From: Gibbula magus
Taxonomy: Eukaryota > Mollusca > Gastropoda > Trochida > Trochidae
Reading direction: 5' to 3'
Length of the DNA stretch: 64,000 bases
Assembly (NCBI GenBank): GCA_936450465.1
Contig: OW388294.1
Coordinates: 71,892,075-71,956,074 of the forward strand
Below, one piece after another: positions 1 to 11,314 of this stretch. Both the position numbers and the translations under genes were made by a program. Within the stretch, counting starts at the first letter, position 1. Each line of letters opens with the position of its first letter. Under the pieces are notes generated by a model. The model ran no database searches, was not told the DNA's origin, and was given only the letters and a program-made list of their open reading frames with translations.

Positions 1-13
1 ACCCACTTCAGGG

Positions 14-232
14 CAACTTCCCAATGCAAGGCATAACTCTTGCCAGTCGCCATTACTGGCTGATTAAGGCCTTGCAGTATTTCCTTAAGAAATCTGTGGT
101 TAGAAATCCAGGCCCGCTATGCATTTCTGGTGCAGCTATTCACTGTCTTGACACAAGAGGTAAATACCGCAAAGGTTAAATCAGCCAGTAATGCAGACTG
201 GCAAGAGTTATGCCTTGCGTTTGGAAGTTGAC
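14..232. repeat. Foldback (MITE-like) inverted repeat
   Basis: Positions 14-66 and 179-232 are near-perfect reverse complements, with the shared core GGCAAGAGTTATGCCTTGC. The inner part keeps pairing imperfectly, so the whole unit can fold as one hairpin of about 220 bp. The right arm recurs at about 857-905 as part of a direct repeat. No transposase is present, so this is a non-autonomous foldback element or inverted duplication. No target-site duplication was established. Confidence 0.7.
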
Positions 233-1030
233 TTCAAAGCGACTCCATGATTTTCATTGAGACTTAGTTGAGAGACGTGGTGTTATTTTTGCCAATAAAT
301 GTATTCAAAATGCCCCTCTGTTCACCATGTAGAACTCATGGGTCCCTGGTGAACGTTTTTTTTTTTTTTAAATTTTTTTTTACATATATATATACATAAG
401 ATAATGAGGCATATAAAACATGTTGGCAGCATAAATTAGGTACATGATAATGAATGGACAAACTTTGTAATTATCTGAGTACTGGGAAGAGGAGGCTCCA
501 TTTGTGAGTAAATTCTTCAATTTTATTATTTTTAGTTGCAATATAATTTTCTACAAAGAATATTTGCTTAAGAGTTTTTAAATATGAATAAAAATTGGGA
601 GCTATATTATTGATATTGCAAATGTAGATATGTCTTTTTGCAGCAATGATGATATGATTCAGTAATCTGTTTTGATGCAGAGTACCAAACCAAACCAGTT
701 CTTTTGAAAACATCAAAGTATTAGGATATAAATTGTTTATCCAATTTTGCAAGTCTGTCCAAAATATCTGAGACTCCTCACATTCCCAGTATACATGACA
801 AACACTCTCACTTACATCTTTACAGAAACAACATATACTATTATCAACTTTTTTCAGTAATGCAGACTGGCAAGAGTTATGCCTTGCGTTTGGAAGTTGA
901 CTTCAAGGCGACTCCATGACTTTCATTGAGACTTAGTTGAGAGACGTGGTGTTATTTTTGCAATAGATGTATTCAAAATGCCCCTCTGTTCACCATGTAG
1001 AACGCATGGGTCCCTGATGAACGTTGTTTA
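181..1030. repeat. Direct repeat of about 170 bp flanking a LINE tail
   Basis: About 181-350 and 856-1028 are the same sequence with a few substitutions, from AGTAATGCAGACTGG through CCTG(G/A)TGAACG. The left copy runs into the poly-T of the LINE fragment and the right copy follows its 5' end. A single diverged copy of the same intron sequence lies at about 33430-33560, upstream of exon 4 in gene copy C. The ancestral intron therefore had one copy, and the duplication accompanied or preceded the LINE insertion. Confidence 0.75.
351..856 (-). mobile_element. 5'-truncated L1/Tx1-type LINE, ORF2 C-terminus
   Basis: The minus strand encodes a typical non-LTR retrotransposon ORF2 tail. A CxFC...H...C zinc-knuckle-like stretch (about 850-790) is followed by FWTDLQNWI, then FGTLHQNRLLNHIIIAAK, YIATKNNKIEEF and HKWSLL, with a stop near 471. 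Past the stop there is an AT-rich 3' end and a poly-A tail, seen as the + strand T-run at 356-380. Only about 500 bp remain, as expected for abortive reverse transcription. It inserted in the exon 3-4 intron of gene copy A. The L1/Tx1 assignment rests on motif resemblance only. Confidence 0.75.
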
Positions 1031-1318
1031 AGAGGAGTCATTCAAATGCTGGACGTGCTTGGCAGCTTGGGTTAGACCAGTGCAATAATGCAGGAAGCAT
1101 AAACTCGTCATGGTTAGGTGCATAGCTAGCTTCATTCTGACATCATCAAGTAGATACCAATGTAGATATATTTGTTCGATAATATAATGCTGTTCTGCAC
1201 TAAAACAAAAAACGGTGAAACATTATTATGATGTTTTAAACAAATCATCATTATAGTCTTGGTACATAGTTTTGGTCGGGTTACCTCACCGAGTGCATTT
1301 TTACGTCTTCCTTGTCAG

Positions 1319-2378
1319 ATTTGTTCAACTGAAGAGTTTACCGACGTAAATGGGCTTCTGGGGTATCGACTTGGATGTGCAAATGCAGCGGTATGGAGTA
1401 TTATTGGAATACTACAGCAGGATAGTAAAATATATATAACTAGATACATTTTAATAATAAAAGTATAGTGGCGGGCAAAAGGTAGTTTTACTGAGTATCT
1501 GAACATTTTAACAACCTAAAACAAATGCATACAATAAAACAATCCAAATTAAAATTGTGTATGTCATGTTAATTTTGAAATACCAAACTGAAATATGAAC
1601 ATAGTGAGAATTATGAGTGCATATTTCCATCTTAAAATACTGCTCTTTTCGGTTATGACGTATAGTCTAAATTTGTGCAAGTAACTACCTTCTGTGTCGT
1701 CCTTCACAATCATTTGATAATCTAAATAATGTAATCTAAATTGTAGGGTTGTTATTCATTTTGGTGACTGTACATTCATTCAGCACATCTTTAAACTACG
1801 CGGATTCATTAAACCTAGTGGTAGTAATGAAGTTTTCTTCAAGTATTAATTTTAAAGTAAAAGCCATCTTAAGAGTTACAACAACGCATTTGAAACCAGA
1901 ATTAAAGATTTAGATTTGATAAGATTACAGGGAGCTTCCCATGTTGTTCACTGATGGACGATTTGTTTAGAGATCGAGATTGTTTATGAACGCCAAGTCC
2001 ATTTTTTGAAAACGACAAACATCCACAAGATGTTACGAATGCTGTACGGATGACTGCAATGCTAACATATGTCAAATTTCCGTTTAAATCAAGAAATGCA
2101 TAGGTATGTAAACACATACAAAGGGCAAAAAGGAAATACACTGAAGATCAACAATTTCATTTCGCTCTGTAGAAATGTTCTACATGTATATACAATAATT
2201 GCACTTTCAGGTTGTCCGCAAATTTGTATACCCTTCAAAGACAAATGTTACCTCCTCGGTCAAAGTGAAAAGTGGATGACAGCCAAGGCATTCTGTCGCC
2301 AACATGGAAGCAACCTGGTGTCAGTCAACTCGAAAGAGGAACACGACGACTTGAAAGGATTACTGAACCAGTTCAATG
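1319..2378 (+). pseudogene. LU+CTLD gene copy A, exons 4-6, decayed
   Basis: Three exons of the lectin family are visible; earlier exons would lie left of the window. Exon 4 (1319-1390, 24 codons) is intact, reading ICSTEEFTDVNG and LGCANAA, between AG and GT. Exon 5 starts at 1971 but is broken. The cysteine codon near its start is TCG (Ser), and an in-frame TGA sits at 2007-2009 where intact copy C has GGA. Its 3' end and donor site are missing relative to copy C (about 170 bp lost). CYECC and DDCNANIC are still readable. Exon 6 (2211-2378) is fully open and encodes the first half of a CTLD, with FKDKCYLLG, FCRQHGSNLVSVNSKEEH, and phases 1/1 as in copy C. No exon 7 is found before the next gene. 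This is a dead or transcript-only copy. Confidence 0.85.
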
Positions 2379-2739
2379 GTGAGCAAGTAGGATTTTTTAT
2401 TATAGTTTTCTATAATTAACAATTTGGTATAAAATTATTATTATTATCATTTAAACGATTAAATCATTGGTGTGGCAGGATATGTGTTTAATGTACAGGT
2501 TTCAGTTATAAATGAATGTATCTAACCTTGAAGATGTTACAAAATCTAATAACTAAGAAATTTTTGTTCATTCTTTTCTAAAAGTGTGAATTTATTTGTG
2601 TCAAACTAGTTTAAATGCCTATTGTTTCTCAAAGTCATGAACATCATCATCAGGCGTGAAAAGCCCAATGAATTTATGGCATCCTGCATGCAATCATAAA
2701 CTATGATGGCCGAGAGGGGAGATCGCTCTTTCGCCCTCT

Positions 2740-2940
2740 GGTAACAACGCGATAAAGCGATATGACAACATGACAAAGCGATATGGTCACACGACAAAGT
2801 GATATGGTCACACGACAAAGTGATATAGCAACATGACAAAGCGATAAGGACGCACGACAAAGCGATAAGGCCACACGACAAAGCGATAAGGAAGCACGAC
2901 AAAGCGATATTGCCATACGACAAAGCGATAAATACCACAT
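2740..2940. repeat. 21-bp minisatellite (ACGACAAAGCGATA core)
   Basis: About nine imperfect tandem units of 21 bp share GACAAAG(C/T)GATA. Because 21 is a multiple of three and the minus strand lacks stops, the array mimics open frames of SLCRVA-type repeats in two frames; these are not genes. Just downstream (2941-2995), inverted versions of the motif occur (TATCGCTTTATCGC). Confidence 0.9.
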
Positions 2941-3000
2941 CACTTTGTCGCACAGTTATATCGCTTTATCGCTCTATCACTTTATCGCTTTATCACTCTT

Positions 3001-3215
3001 GTATGGTGGCTATGGTGGCTATGGTGGCTATGGTGGCTATGGTGGCTTATTTGCTTCGCTTCTTCCTGTTATTCTAAACTAGCGCGCAATAGCGAAGTGG
3101 CGATGCGAAGTAGCGAAGATGCGATACGAATAAGTGAAGACGCGATGCGAAGTAGTGAAGACGTGAAGGTTTTGCTTCCCTACTTCGAATCGCCACTTCA
3201 CTACTACCAATGTTT
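3001..3215. repeat. TATGGTGGC 9-mers and CGAAGTAGCGAAG repeats
   Basis: Five copies of a 9-bp TATGGTGGC unit lie at about 3003-3048. They are followed by imperfect repeats of GCGAAGT(A/G)G and CGATGCGAAG (3085-3165), with a partial inverted copy at 3180-3205. This is simple tandem DNA without coding potential. It occupies the place where exon 7 of gene copy A would be expected. Confidence 0.75.
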
Positions 3216-5400
3216 TGTAATAGAATACCAAGATTTGTAGAGATATTTAAAACAGTTCCAGTCAAGCAGAATTGTTTTATATATATATATCATATTTTTC
3301 GAAAAACGTGAGAGATGTTTCCTTCTCTGTTTTACAAAATGCACAATTCTCGTCATTTACAAACTGCCTAAAGTTTTAAATCCTTCATGGTATTAACTAT
3401 GCTGTGTAATTTTACACCATTTGTACAGCATCTGTACCGCAAAAAAAGGGACTTTCCCATTTCCCGAATGAACTGAATGACTAAACAACAGTGGCAATTG
3501 CAAATCGAGAGGGAATCTAGAGCTTTTAGAAATAAACCGTATGGGTAAAATCGTCAAAGTAAGTTTTTAGTGATAGTTCGGAAGGAGTCATTTATGCTTC
3601 AAAAGGGGATTGTCATCAGGCTCAAAAGGCCGTGAGAACTAAGTTATGCGCTTGGTGTCATTTGTCATACACTTCCAATTTCGACTTTGCCTTCAGAACT
3701 GATGTACTCCCATATCTGAATTGTTTTAAGTAGGTGCCGAATACGTAGTTTATTCAATCGATGCCATAAGACAATATCCCTTAAAGCTTTAAACGACCGT
3801 TTCTCCAAAACCTATGAGCGTAGGAAACTTAAATGTAATTTTAAAATTAAACATTTTAGAATATTGTCGCTGTTTTAGATTCTCAGTTCATAAACGGACA
3901 ACACATCAATAAACTGATACGGATTTTCCTTTTCTACCATAGGAATATAAGGAATATAGACACTGAAGATACAATAGCTGCACGAATCAGTAATAATGCT
4001 TAACAATCCTTGCTACCACTTCTATCTTTAACTCATTTTCCTTTGTGATGATTTTGTGTTCCAGAAGGAATAGTTACCCGGAACTCTTCTTATCTTCTAC
4101 TAATTGAACAACTTACAGTACGTTATCTGTTGATTCCATATCTTTTGCATAAGCTGTTGCCAATCTATCTGCTTAACGACTATTTCCAGCCTTAAGGATT
4201 TTTCAAACCACGCCTCAATCTTATCAAAGACATATCCATGATATATGACAGAACAGAACTGTACAGGTTAACACATGTTGCATATTTTACGGACAATTAA
4301 GCAAGATTGACTATCTTGTCTAATTGTATAGTCATCGTATTGTCTTCGTATGTCAATCAGTACCATATGACAGCTTAGTTCCTTCCTATGTCAAAGTTGC
4401 CCGATGGTATCAGTGCACAGACGAAGGTAAGACAGTTATAACACTGAATCACAAGATGGTACATTGATGACCTAGTGCGTCCAAGATGAAGACATGTAAA
4501 GTCCACTACAATAAACCTTCCTTCCAGCTATCGAAAATGTTTGACCTATCAAATATTTTGTTCCAATCTATCGATGTTGCTGCCCGAGTCATTAAACTCT
4601 TCTAGCAAGCAAATTGCAAGACAAGCGCACATTTATTATTAAACAAGTGTTAAAATTAGGTACAACATAAGGTGTTTTCATTTTACATAAGGTGGCAGAT
4701 TTTGTTATGTCCCTTTAAAAGGGCACGTATTCATGATCACTGAAAAGGGCATTAATGACAATAACTAGAAGCATTTAAGGTACACACTTTCATACATTTA
4801 TTAACATGTTGTCCATCTGTGACAGTAACCACTGAAATCAAATTAGATTAAATTTATCAATTTTATATTAACATATATTTGCAAATATTCTATTCAAATC
4901 AAAGTCAACAACGAAAATACAAGCACAATCGGTAACTATTTGTTGCAAAGAAATCCAACACCCGTCGGCATTTCTTTGCTAGAGCCTCGGTGGTCTCTTC
5001 TCTTAATCCTTTCTTTGGTTGACATTTTGAATCGGAAGGATATGAAGGATGAAATATTTCTCGATGGTTTAAAGAATTACGAAAGTTGTAAAAGCTTCCG
5101 CCTTTGAAAAGGGCGAGAAAATTCTGTATGCTAAAATCCGAAGAAGTTTACCAAAAAAGGAAAAAGGACAGGGCGCATTTTCAGAAGGACAGGGCGCTGA
5201 GACACAGCCCGAGACAGATAGACAGACAGACAAACAGATAACAGAGACAAGACCAGACAACAGAGGAGTCTTCTACACTCATGTCATAGTGGTCAGTTGT
5301 TTTACGGACTGATCAATTTACCTCCAACATTATATACCAGAAGAAGAACAAATTACAAGAAATCGATATTAAAGTGCATATGTACAATGACACATTTTAA
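3216..5400. other. Intergenic DNA between gene copies A and B
   Basis: No coding exon was recognised. One block (about 4245-4375: GAACTGTAC...ACACATGTTGCAT...GTCTTCGTATG) is a diverged direct repeat of about 5861-5975, which lies in intron 1 of copy B. The short frame at 5069-5260 is low-complexity purine/pyrimidine sequence without family resemblance. Confidence 0.5.
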
Positions 5401-6164
5401 CACAACCTATACAAAGCAATGGAAATGTTACATGTAATATTCCCAGATGGTACTGATAAAGTCGATTATCTAAAGGTTCAAACAGAGCTTTGGAGTCGTC
5501 CAAGATTGCGTTGAAATGGAACAGGTAAAACTTTAAAAATATTCTTCTTTAACTTTTGTCCCACTTTTAAGCCTAATCGGCTAAGCCGTTAAAGGTCCAA
5601 TTAACATCGTTTTTTAACATGGGAAAAAATTCAAACTGCAGCTAGAAGGTATAAAAAATTGTTAAATACCTAACCACAAAGACAAAACATTACCCTATCA
5701 CTAAATTATTATTAGTACAATAGTGTTCATAGCCGTTTACGCTGGTCAATTAAAACCTTCATTCTAAAATAACAGTGAGAAAGTTTGTAGCTTGAAAATT
5801 GATAACAAATTTCAAAATCCTCTTAGAAAATTGATATTACTTTCATAAGATGCGGAATAAGCAGAACTGTACGTTGTATGTTGATTGTCCACACATGTTG
5901 CATAGTTTAATGACAACTTAACTTGATTGGAATCCGTTATTGCATTGTCTTCGTATGCCATTCTGCAACATATCTTCGTTTCTTTTGACAAACATTGAAC
6001 AAACGACGTCCTTTAAACAACATTAAAAGGATAACGAAAATCCTGGAAGATAATGTTTTAAAGAATACTCCATGTTCATGTTTAACACAACAATCTCCTC
6101 TAGATATCTTCAATTACTGGGTTGCTTCTTGTCTTCCTTGCATGTACCATCAACAAAGTTGAAG
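5400..6164 (+). CDS. LU+CTLD gene copy B, exons 1-2 (start and signal peptide)
   Basis: Exon 1 ends with ATG GAA CAG at 5516-5524 before GTAAAA, so it contributes only three codons. The preceding bases (about 5440-5515) resemble the 5' untranslated part of copies C and D. Exon 2 is 6104-6164 (CTCTAG acceptor, GTAAG donor). It adds 20 codons plus one base, ISSITGLLLVFLACTINKVE, a hydrophobic signal peptide. Copies C and D have the same ATG-x-CAG exon and the same ending, KVE or RVE, in phase 1. The matching frames and phases are the reason for choosing this start. Exon 3, the first LU part, was not found between here and exon 4. Confidence 0.7.
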
Positions 6165-6872
6165 GTAAGTTATACCGTACATCATTTGTTTTGCTGTTTA
6201 ATCTCTGACCACGCCTTCCATTGATCTTGTCATGTCATTGTCTCCATACAATGCAAACATGTTTCAGCGGACACTGTTTTAAATGTATAAATCACCTGCA
6301 CTGAAACCTCCAGTAATCTATAGCATGGCGCCTGTACGTTCGTAAATGTTTAAAAGTTTTGATTTCTCAAAAACCACGGTGGAGGTGGCTTCTTTACTTT
6401 TGGTCTGATAAATGAATAAAAACAAACCAATAATGTTTTAATTATGTTTCATTATAAAAATGCTTAAATGTTCTATTACAGACATTCTCACCTTTCTCAA
6501 TAAACCTTTAAATATCTTGTTTAGAAAAGGTTATTTGCCCACAGTTGCAAACATACATGTATCTTTATTCGTCGACCGATTTTGAGGATATATTTTTTTC
6601 CGGAAACAGCAGCATAAATCTTTCTTTCAACCAATACATTCACAACTGTAATATGTGCCCAGAGCAAAAAATGAACTTCCAATTTACTTTGTATTGAGGA
6701 CAATAAAGTGTTATATTTATTATTATCATTAGAAGCTACCATCACTACTTGTAAAATGGCATAAATCGACGATTCATGTGGTCAACATGTCTCGATGAAA
6801 AGACTACATTTTCGTTAATCCATATCCGAATTTAATAAAGCGTTTCAGAAAATAGAAATATCGATATTTAGA

Positions 6873-7010
6873 GGTTGTAACATTTCATTTTCCATACCAT
6901 ACCCCATATCAGCCCACACCCCCATATCAGCCCGTGGGCCGCAGGCCAGAGGGTTGATATGGGTCGAGGGCTGATATGGGGTATGGTGTGAAAAATGATA
7001 TGTTGTAACC
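6873..7010. mobile_element. Hairpin MITE, about 138 bp
   Basis: The arms at 6873-6916 and 6968-7010 are reverse complements with few mismatches, running from GGTTGTAAC inward to CCCCATATCAGCCC. The loop contains further CATATCAGCCC and GGCTGATATGGG motifs. There is no coding capacity. It shares CATATCAGCC words with the larger element at 7333-7651. Confidence 0.75.
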
Positions 7011-7332
7011 TTTTTATCATATATCATACTTTTTATCTAAAGCATGACAAAATGTTTACAGAAAAACATATGTTTCCATGCGAGAATTTATAATTTGGGG
7101 GCTAGTTCTAAGATGGTAATACCCTCAATTTTTTAAGTAAGTTTTGTTAATTATATTATTCAACTTTCAAATTAATAGTATATTTATTTAAAAGCACAAA
7201 GTTAAAGTTAAAAGCACAAAACAACTTTTTTGTTTGGAGGCTACTCTGAAATGAACTAGTTATTCTGACACTGCTTCGCTTGTGGCGTTACTCTATGTTA
7301 GTGTGCCTGTAAGCAAAGGGAGATCACTCTCA

Positions 7333-7651
7333 CCTAACGTCACCCGGGATGATATTGATATTGATTTGCGGACCGGGCTGATATGGCTGATATGGAATTC
7401 GGACCGGTAGGTTACGGGCAGCATTATGGGTACGGTTTCCTAACCTCTATCACACATGTAAAACATCCCATATCTGTGATAGATATATGATAAGTCACAT
7501 TATCATATACCTATCAATAATATAGGATGTTTTGCATATGTGATAGAGGTAAGGACACCACACCCATATCGCTGCCCGGTCCGAAAATCCATATCAGCCA
7601 TATCAGCCCGGTCCGCAAATCCATATCAATATCAGCCCGGGTGACGTTAGG
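7333..7651. mobile_element. Foldback MITE, about 319 bp, with TCA target duplication
   Basis: The terminal inverted repeats are about 65 bp (7333-7400 and 7588-7651), beginning CCTAACGTCACCCGGG and ending with its complement. The central part also pairs (TGTAAAACATCC against GGATGTTTTGCA). A 3-bp TCA flanks both ends (7330-7332 and 7652-7654); this fits a 3-bp target duplication but could be chance. No transposase. It inserted in the introns of gene copy B. Confidence 0.8.
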
Positions 7652-7654
7652 TCA

Positions 7655-8960
7655 GCACTTCTAATTCAATCAAAATGTAGTATTTTGTTACAAACAACTT
7701 CCTTCGTCTGCTCAATCTCTTTATTTGTTGTCATGGACATTCCGTGATTAATACTAATAAATGACAGGTAAGTTTTGATTGTCATTTTCTAATCATCGAT
7801 TGAAGTTCAAGACGTGTTCCTCTCAATATCATACGAAGTTATATAGTTTTCGTAGACTTAATTTGTTGTTCAGATTGACAGACTTTCTTCTAAATATTTC
7901 TCTGTCACTCTCGTTTTTCCGGAAAAATTATGGTTGGGACCAAAATTCAATTTCAGCACAGGATAGTAAATGGTGTAATGTAAGAGTATAAAATTTAATT
8001 ACTAGTAGGGTATTCACAGTCAAAAAATTAACTTTGCTTCCCGAAATCAAGTTATACAATCTGCAAGTGTGCATTTTTTCAAATGATTTCAGGGATAGAT
8101 TTGCCTTTTGAAAAACCCATTAAAAGTTTCATAATTACATTACCCGAATAGATTTAGGTTAAAAAACTTTATATAATAAATTTCGGACATTGGTTAACGA
8201 AAATGTGGCCGTTTTAGCAACGCATGTATTCGTTCAAGGTAATACTTAGGTGAAGTGGTATATCTTTGCTCTTTTCCCATAGATGTAGACAACATGTGGT
8301 TGGAGGTTTAAAGGCTTGAAATAATAATTTGTGGAAAGAATCGTTATTCCGGTAGCCTACATAAAAAACTTTATATCATCTTAATCGGTCGAAAAATAAA
8401 GTATCTATGGCTTTTGTATGGGACGTAAGTCTTGACCCTCCACGCACCATTCGCGGTTTTACCGTTTGGTATGCTGACTCAGAAACTCAACTTCTCTCTT
8501 CATCGCACTGGCAATAGTTATCTACGTTCCTGATTAGCGGGAAAATAATAGAAAAATAAACCTTTCATTGTTGTTCAAAAGTGACATGACACGCCATGAT
8601 ACACGGGTTCATTACCTTAATGTGGACCTCTGGGGTCGTGAAACAACAAAAATGCAATAGTGTGGACCTGGACGATGTGCATCAGTGGCTAGATACAATA
8701 AGATTAACATGTTGTTTCAGTCTCTTGGTTGTACTGGAATCAGAAACGAAAAAGAAACGAAATATAAATTTAATATTTATTCAGGTGATATTTAGCACAC
8801 ATGACAAATACATTGAATATAGCACTGGAAATATTGAACATGGATATATAATATGCATTTAATAAATAAGGCACCAGGAATAATTAACGACATATATACA
8901 TAAATATATAATTTATCCATACATAACATTTATTTATAAATAACTGTGCGATGTACAATT
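7655..8960. other. Intronic DNA of copy B, no gene seen
   Basis: The stretch is AT-rich. Short frames at 7779-7991 and 8596-8862 show no recognisable domain and no splice-phase match to the lectin family. ATGACAG followed by GTAAG at 7761-7771 superficially resembles an exon 1 of the lectin family but lacks the ATG-NNN-CAG frame. Confidence 0.4.
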
Positions 8961-8964
8961 GAAT

Positions 8965-9664
8965 TTACTTTAATTTTAACAACTGCGACGCTGCGTCAGC
9001 ATAATGCATCATAGGAATGGCACCGGTGGCCAGACGCTGTTTCAAATTGTTCAACCGGGTGGATATGTTCTGGTATTTGGCCTTCGGTGGTGGTTTCTGA
9101 CCTGCTTGGTATTGTACCAAGCGGAGTTCATTTAATTTCTGCTCGTCCAGAAGAAACTTTATAATCTCAAAGACGTTCGGGTGAGCCTTGGACACGATTT
9201 TCTTCATTCTGCCGTGCCAGCCCTCCAGATGGTTGTTGGTGCGGGGACCGTCAGTTTCGAAGTGGTTCCAACTAGGGAGGTCTCCTTCAACCCACTGGGT
9301 GGTGTTGTAGTCAGTTAGCTCTAAGCACCTGTTGTCTGGAGGCATGTCTGCGAGGGTTTGCAGCACTACATCTTCAACCTTGAAAATACAAACAAAATAT
9401 AAGATAAAATCTATCTGCATATTTTATAACGATAACATAACAAGATCTGCAATACTTATTAATACTAATTATAAGATCAAATGTTGGAAACTTACATCTG
9501 CCAGTGGTATCAAATGTAGGACAGCACATCGCCGGACAAGTGTCGTAACGTCGGGGTCGACGTTGTAGCGTCCCTGTAAGCCGACGTTCTGGACTTTCCT
9601 CCACACACACTGTGTGAAATGGAAGAAACACCCTTTCCATGTTCCAAGTTGGAATAAAGTAGTG
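8965..9664 (-). pseudogene. MULE-type transposase C-terminal fragment
   Basis: Two minus-strand segments join across a short intron. The upstream part (about 9664-9496) reads GTWKGCFFHFTQCVWRKVQ, NVGLQGRY and LVRRCAVLHLIPLAD before a GTAAG donor. The downstream exon (9378-8965) continues in phase with VEDVVLQTLADMP, then TNNHLEGWHGRMKK, KAHPNVFEIIKFLL and a stop. The CFFHFTQ and TNN..EGWH signatures belong to the C-terminal half of MULE/FLYWCH-associated transposases. The N-terminal catalytic part is absent; a TAG closes the frame at 9667-9669. It is a truncated transposon remnant, or possibly the end of a host gene derived from one. It lies antisense inside gene copy B. Confidence 0.75.
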
Positions 9665-10116
9665 ATCTATCTGTGCATTTGCCATGATGGAAATGATGTT
9701 GGACACTCAAAGACATCTAGCTTATATGTGGTTTATGATTGGATTAATTAGTTGTATTGAGAGAACTCACTAATCACTACATGAACAGGTGAGCACATTT
9801 CACAGGTAAGCACATTTCACATATATCTTGTCACAGGGTGAACACATTTCACATTTAATTTGTTGATCACTTTTCGCGCACGAGTTCAACTTTTAGTGAC
9901 TCCCCAGCGTTAATCCCTTGTAACAAGATTAGACATCTATAATGCTGTGCCTTTACCAAAATGAAGCAATGTTTTAATCAATCCCTTTGTTAGCTTTTTC
10001 ATCAATCACGTATTTATTTTGGTTTCCTTAATTCTGTATTTCATAAAAGGGCAATCATCACTATTAATTTCCTATAATCATATACTCATTTTAATAAATG
10101 TGTTTTCTAACTACAG

Positions 10117-10188
10117 ATTTGTTCAACAGAAGAGTACACTGACGTGAATGGACTGCAGGCCTATCGACTTGGATGTGCTAATGCAGGG
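10117..10188 (+). CDS. LU+CTLD gene copy B, exon 4 (LU middle part)
   Basis: The exon lies between CTACAG and GGGGTAATG and encodes 24 codons, ICSTEEYTDVNG and LGCANAG. Length and both phase-0 borders are identical to exon 4 of copies A and C. The donor region is duplicated: ATGCAGGGGTAATGTATA occurs at 10181-10198 and again at 10211-10228, giving a second potential donor 30 bp downstream. The partner exon 5 was not found before exon 6 at 20731; a BEL/Pao element and other repeats occupy the gap. Confidence 0.85.
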
Positions 10189-10716
10189 GTAATGTATAAT
10201 TCTCAACTTGATGCAGGGGTAATGTATACTTATCACCTCATCCCTGGTAATAAATGGTTATTTTTATGTTTATCGACTGTGAACATAAAAAAATACCACA
10301 AATATTTTGCTTTTTGCAAAGACGCAATGATACAGATGATACTCCTCCATATAGTATTTTCGTGACGAATTAATGACCAGATACTTAAATAAAACATGTC
10401 TTGTGTTTCATACCACTGCTACAATAGCGTAATGGCCTGAGGGTAATTGAAGGTTCTGAATGACAGGGGGCTCCATAATGACGGTTAAATGCTGAAGTAA
10501 AAGAAACTGGTCATACAAAGTGATCAAAATAGCAGAGATGATTGTTCATAAAATGACATTATATCTGACCTCTGAAAATTGCAGGATAGAAATATACCTG
10601 AAAACTCGTATTTGGCGAAGTTGGTTGCAGTCCTCTATTGGGATCTGCAACCAAATCTTTTACTGCAATTATTCATCATTATTCCTACCTTTGCAACTAA
10701 TTATTTGGTTGCAGAG

Positions 10717-11005
10717 TGTAACGGACGCATTTCGGATTGTCCCAAAGTGTTTATTACTACTGCATCATGTTGGTACATTGTTAATGATCCGTAAAACACT
10801 TTAACACACTCACAACCATAACATTTTCTTATTCGGAAAATAATACTGTTAGTGTTACTAGTTCGCATTGGCCATGCTTCTAGGAACCCATTCGGAAATG
10901 ATACATGCGGCACGTTCGTTCCAACCTTATCTCGGAAACTCTCAAGGGAGCTAACTCCCCACAAACCGCTCAACTCGCATACCATGCAACAGTCAAACGG
11001 TTACA
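10717..11005 (-). repeat. Probable 3' LTR of the BEL/Pao element
   Basis: On the minus strand this 289-bp block starts TGTAACCG and ends CGTTACA, the TG...CA inverted ends expected of an LTR. It follows a purine-rich tract (AAAGTTGGGGAG) and contains an AATAAA. It lies just downstream of the minus-strand integrase. A matching 5' LTR was not recognised beyond 16000, so the assignment rests on position and end structure. Confidence 0.6.
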
Positions 11006-11314
11006 CTCCCCAACTTTAAATTAGAAATTACTAATTTAAGAAACACATATAACCAGTAAATAATTCAACGACAAATAAAAAAATAATAGTTTCATACTTC
11101 TCAGGGAAATGATAACTTCATTTTTGAGAATATAGTCTCTGGGATGCAAAACCATACACCCTTAGAATTGTGATACTGAAAGATTCAAAATTAATGTCTC
11201 TGCATTATAGTCACTGTTAGAGTTCTCCATTATCAGCACCAGTTTGTGGATCGGCCTGTCCTAAAAAGACAAGGAGCTGCCTTTCGTCTCAGTAGATTCA
11301 ACTGGGATAGCCAG

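Noticed and set aside
2606..2953. Overlapping minus-strand frames with SLCR repeats
   Set aside because: They are read-through of a 21-bp minisatellite in two frames, with no other coding evidence.
7761..7771. ATGACAG|GTAAG as another exon 1 of the lectin family
   Set aside because: The family exon is ATG-NNN-CAG in phase 0; this one has ATG-ACA-G, lacks the conserved 5' sequence, and no signal exon follows.
10520..10804. Two overlapping + frames before the BEL/Pao LTR
   Set aside because: They run into the LTR-like block and contain short inverted TTTGGTTGCAGA repeats; there is no domain and no lectin-family splice phase.
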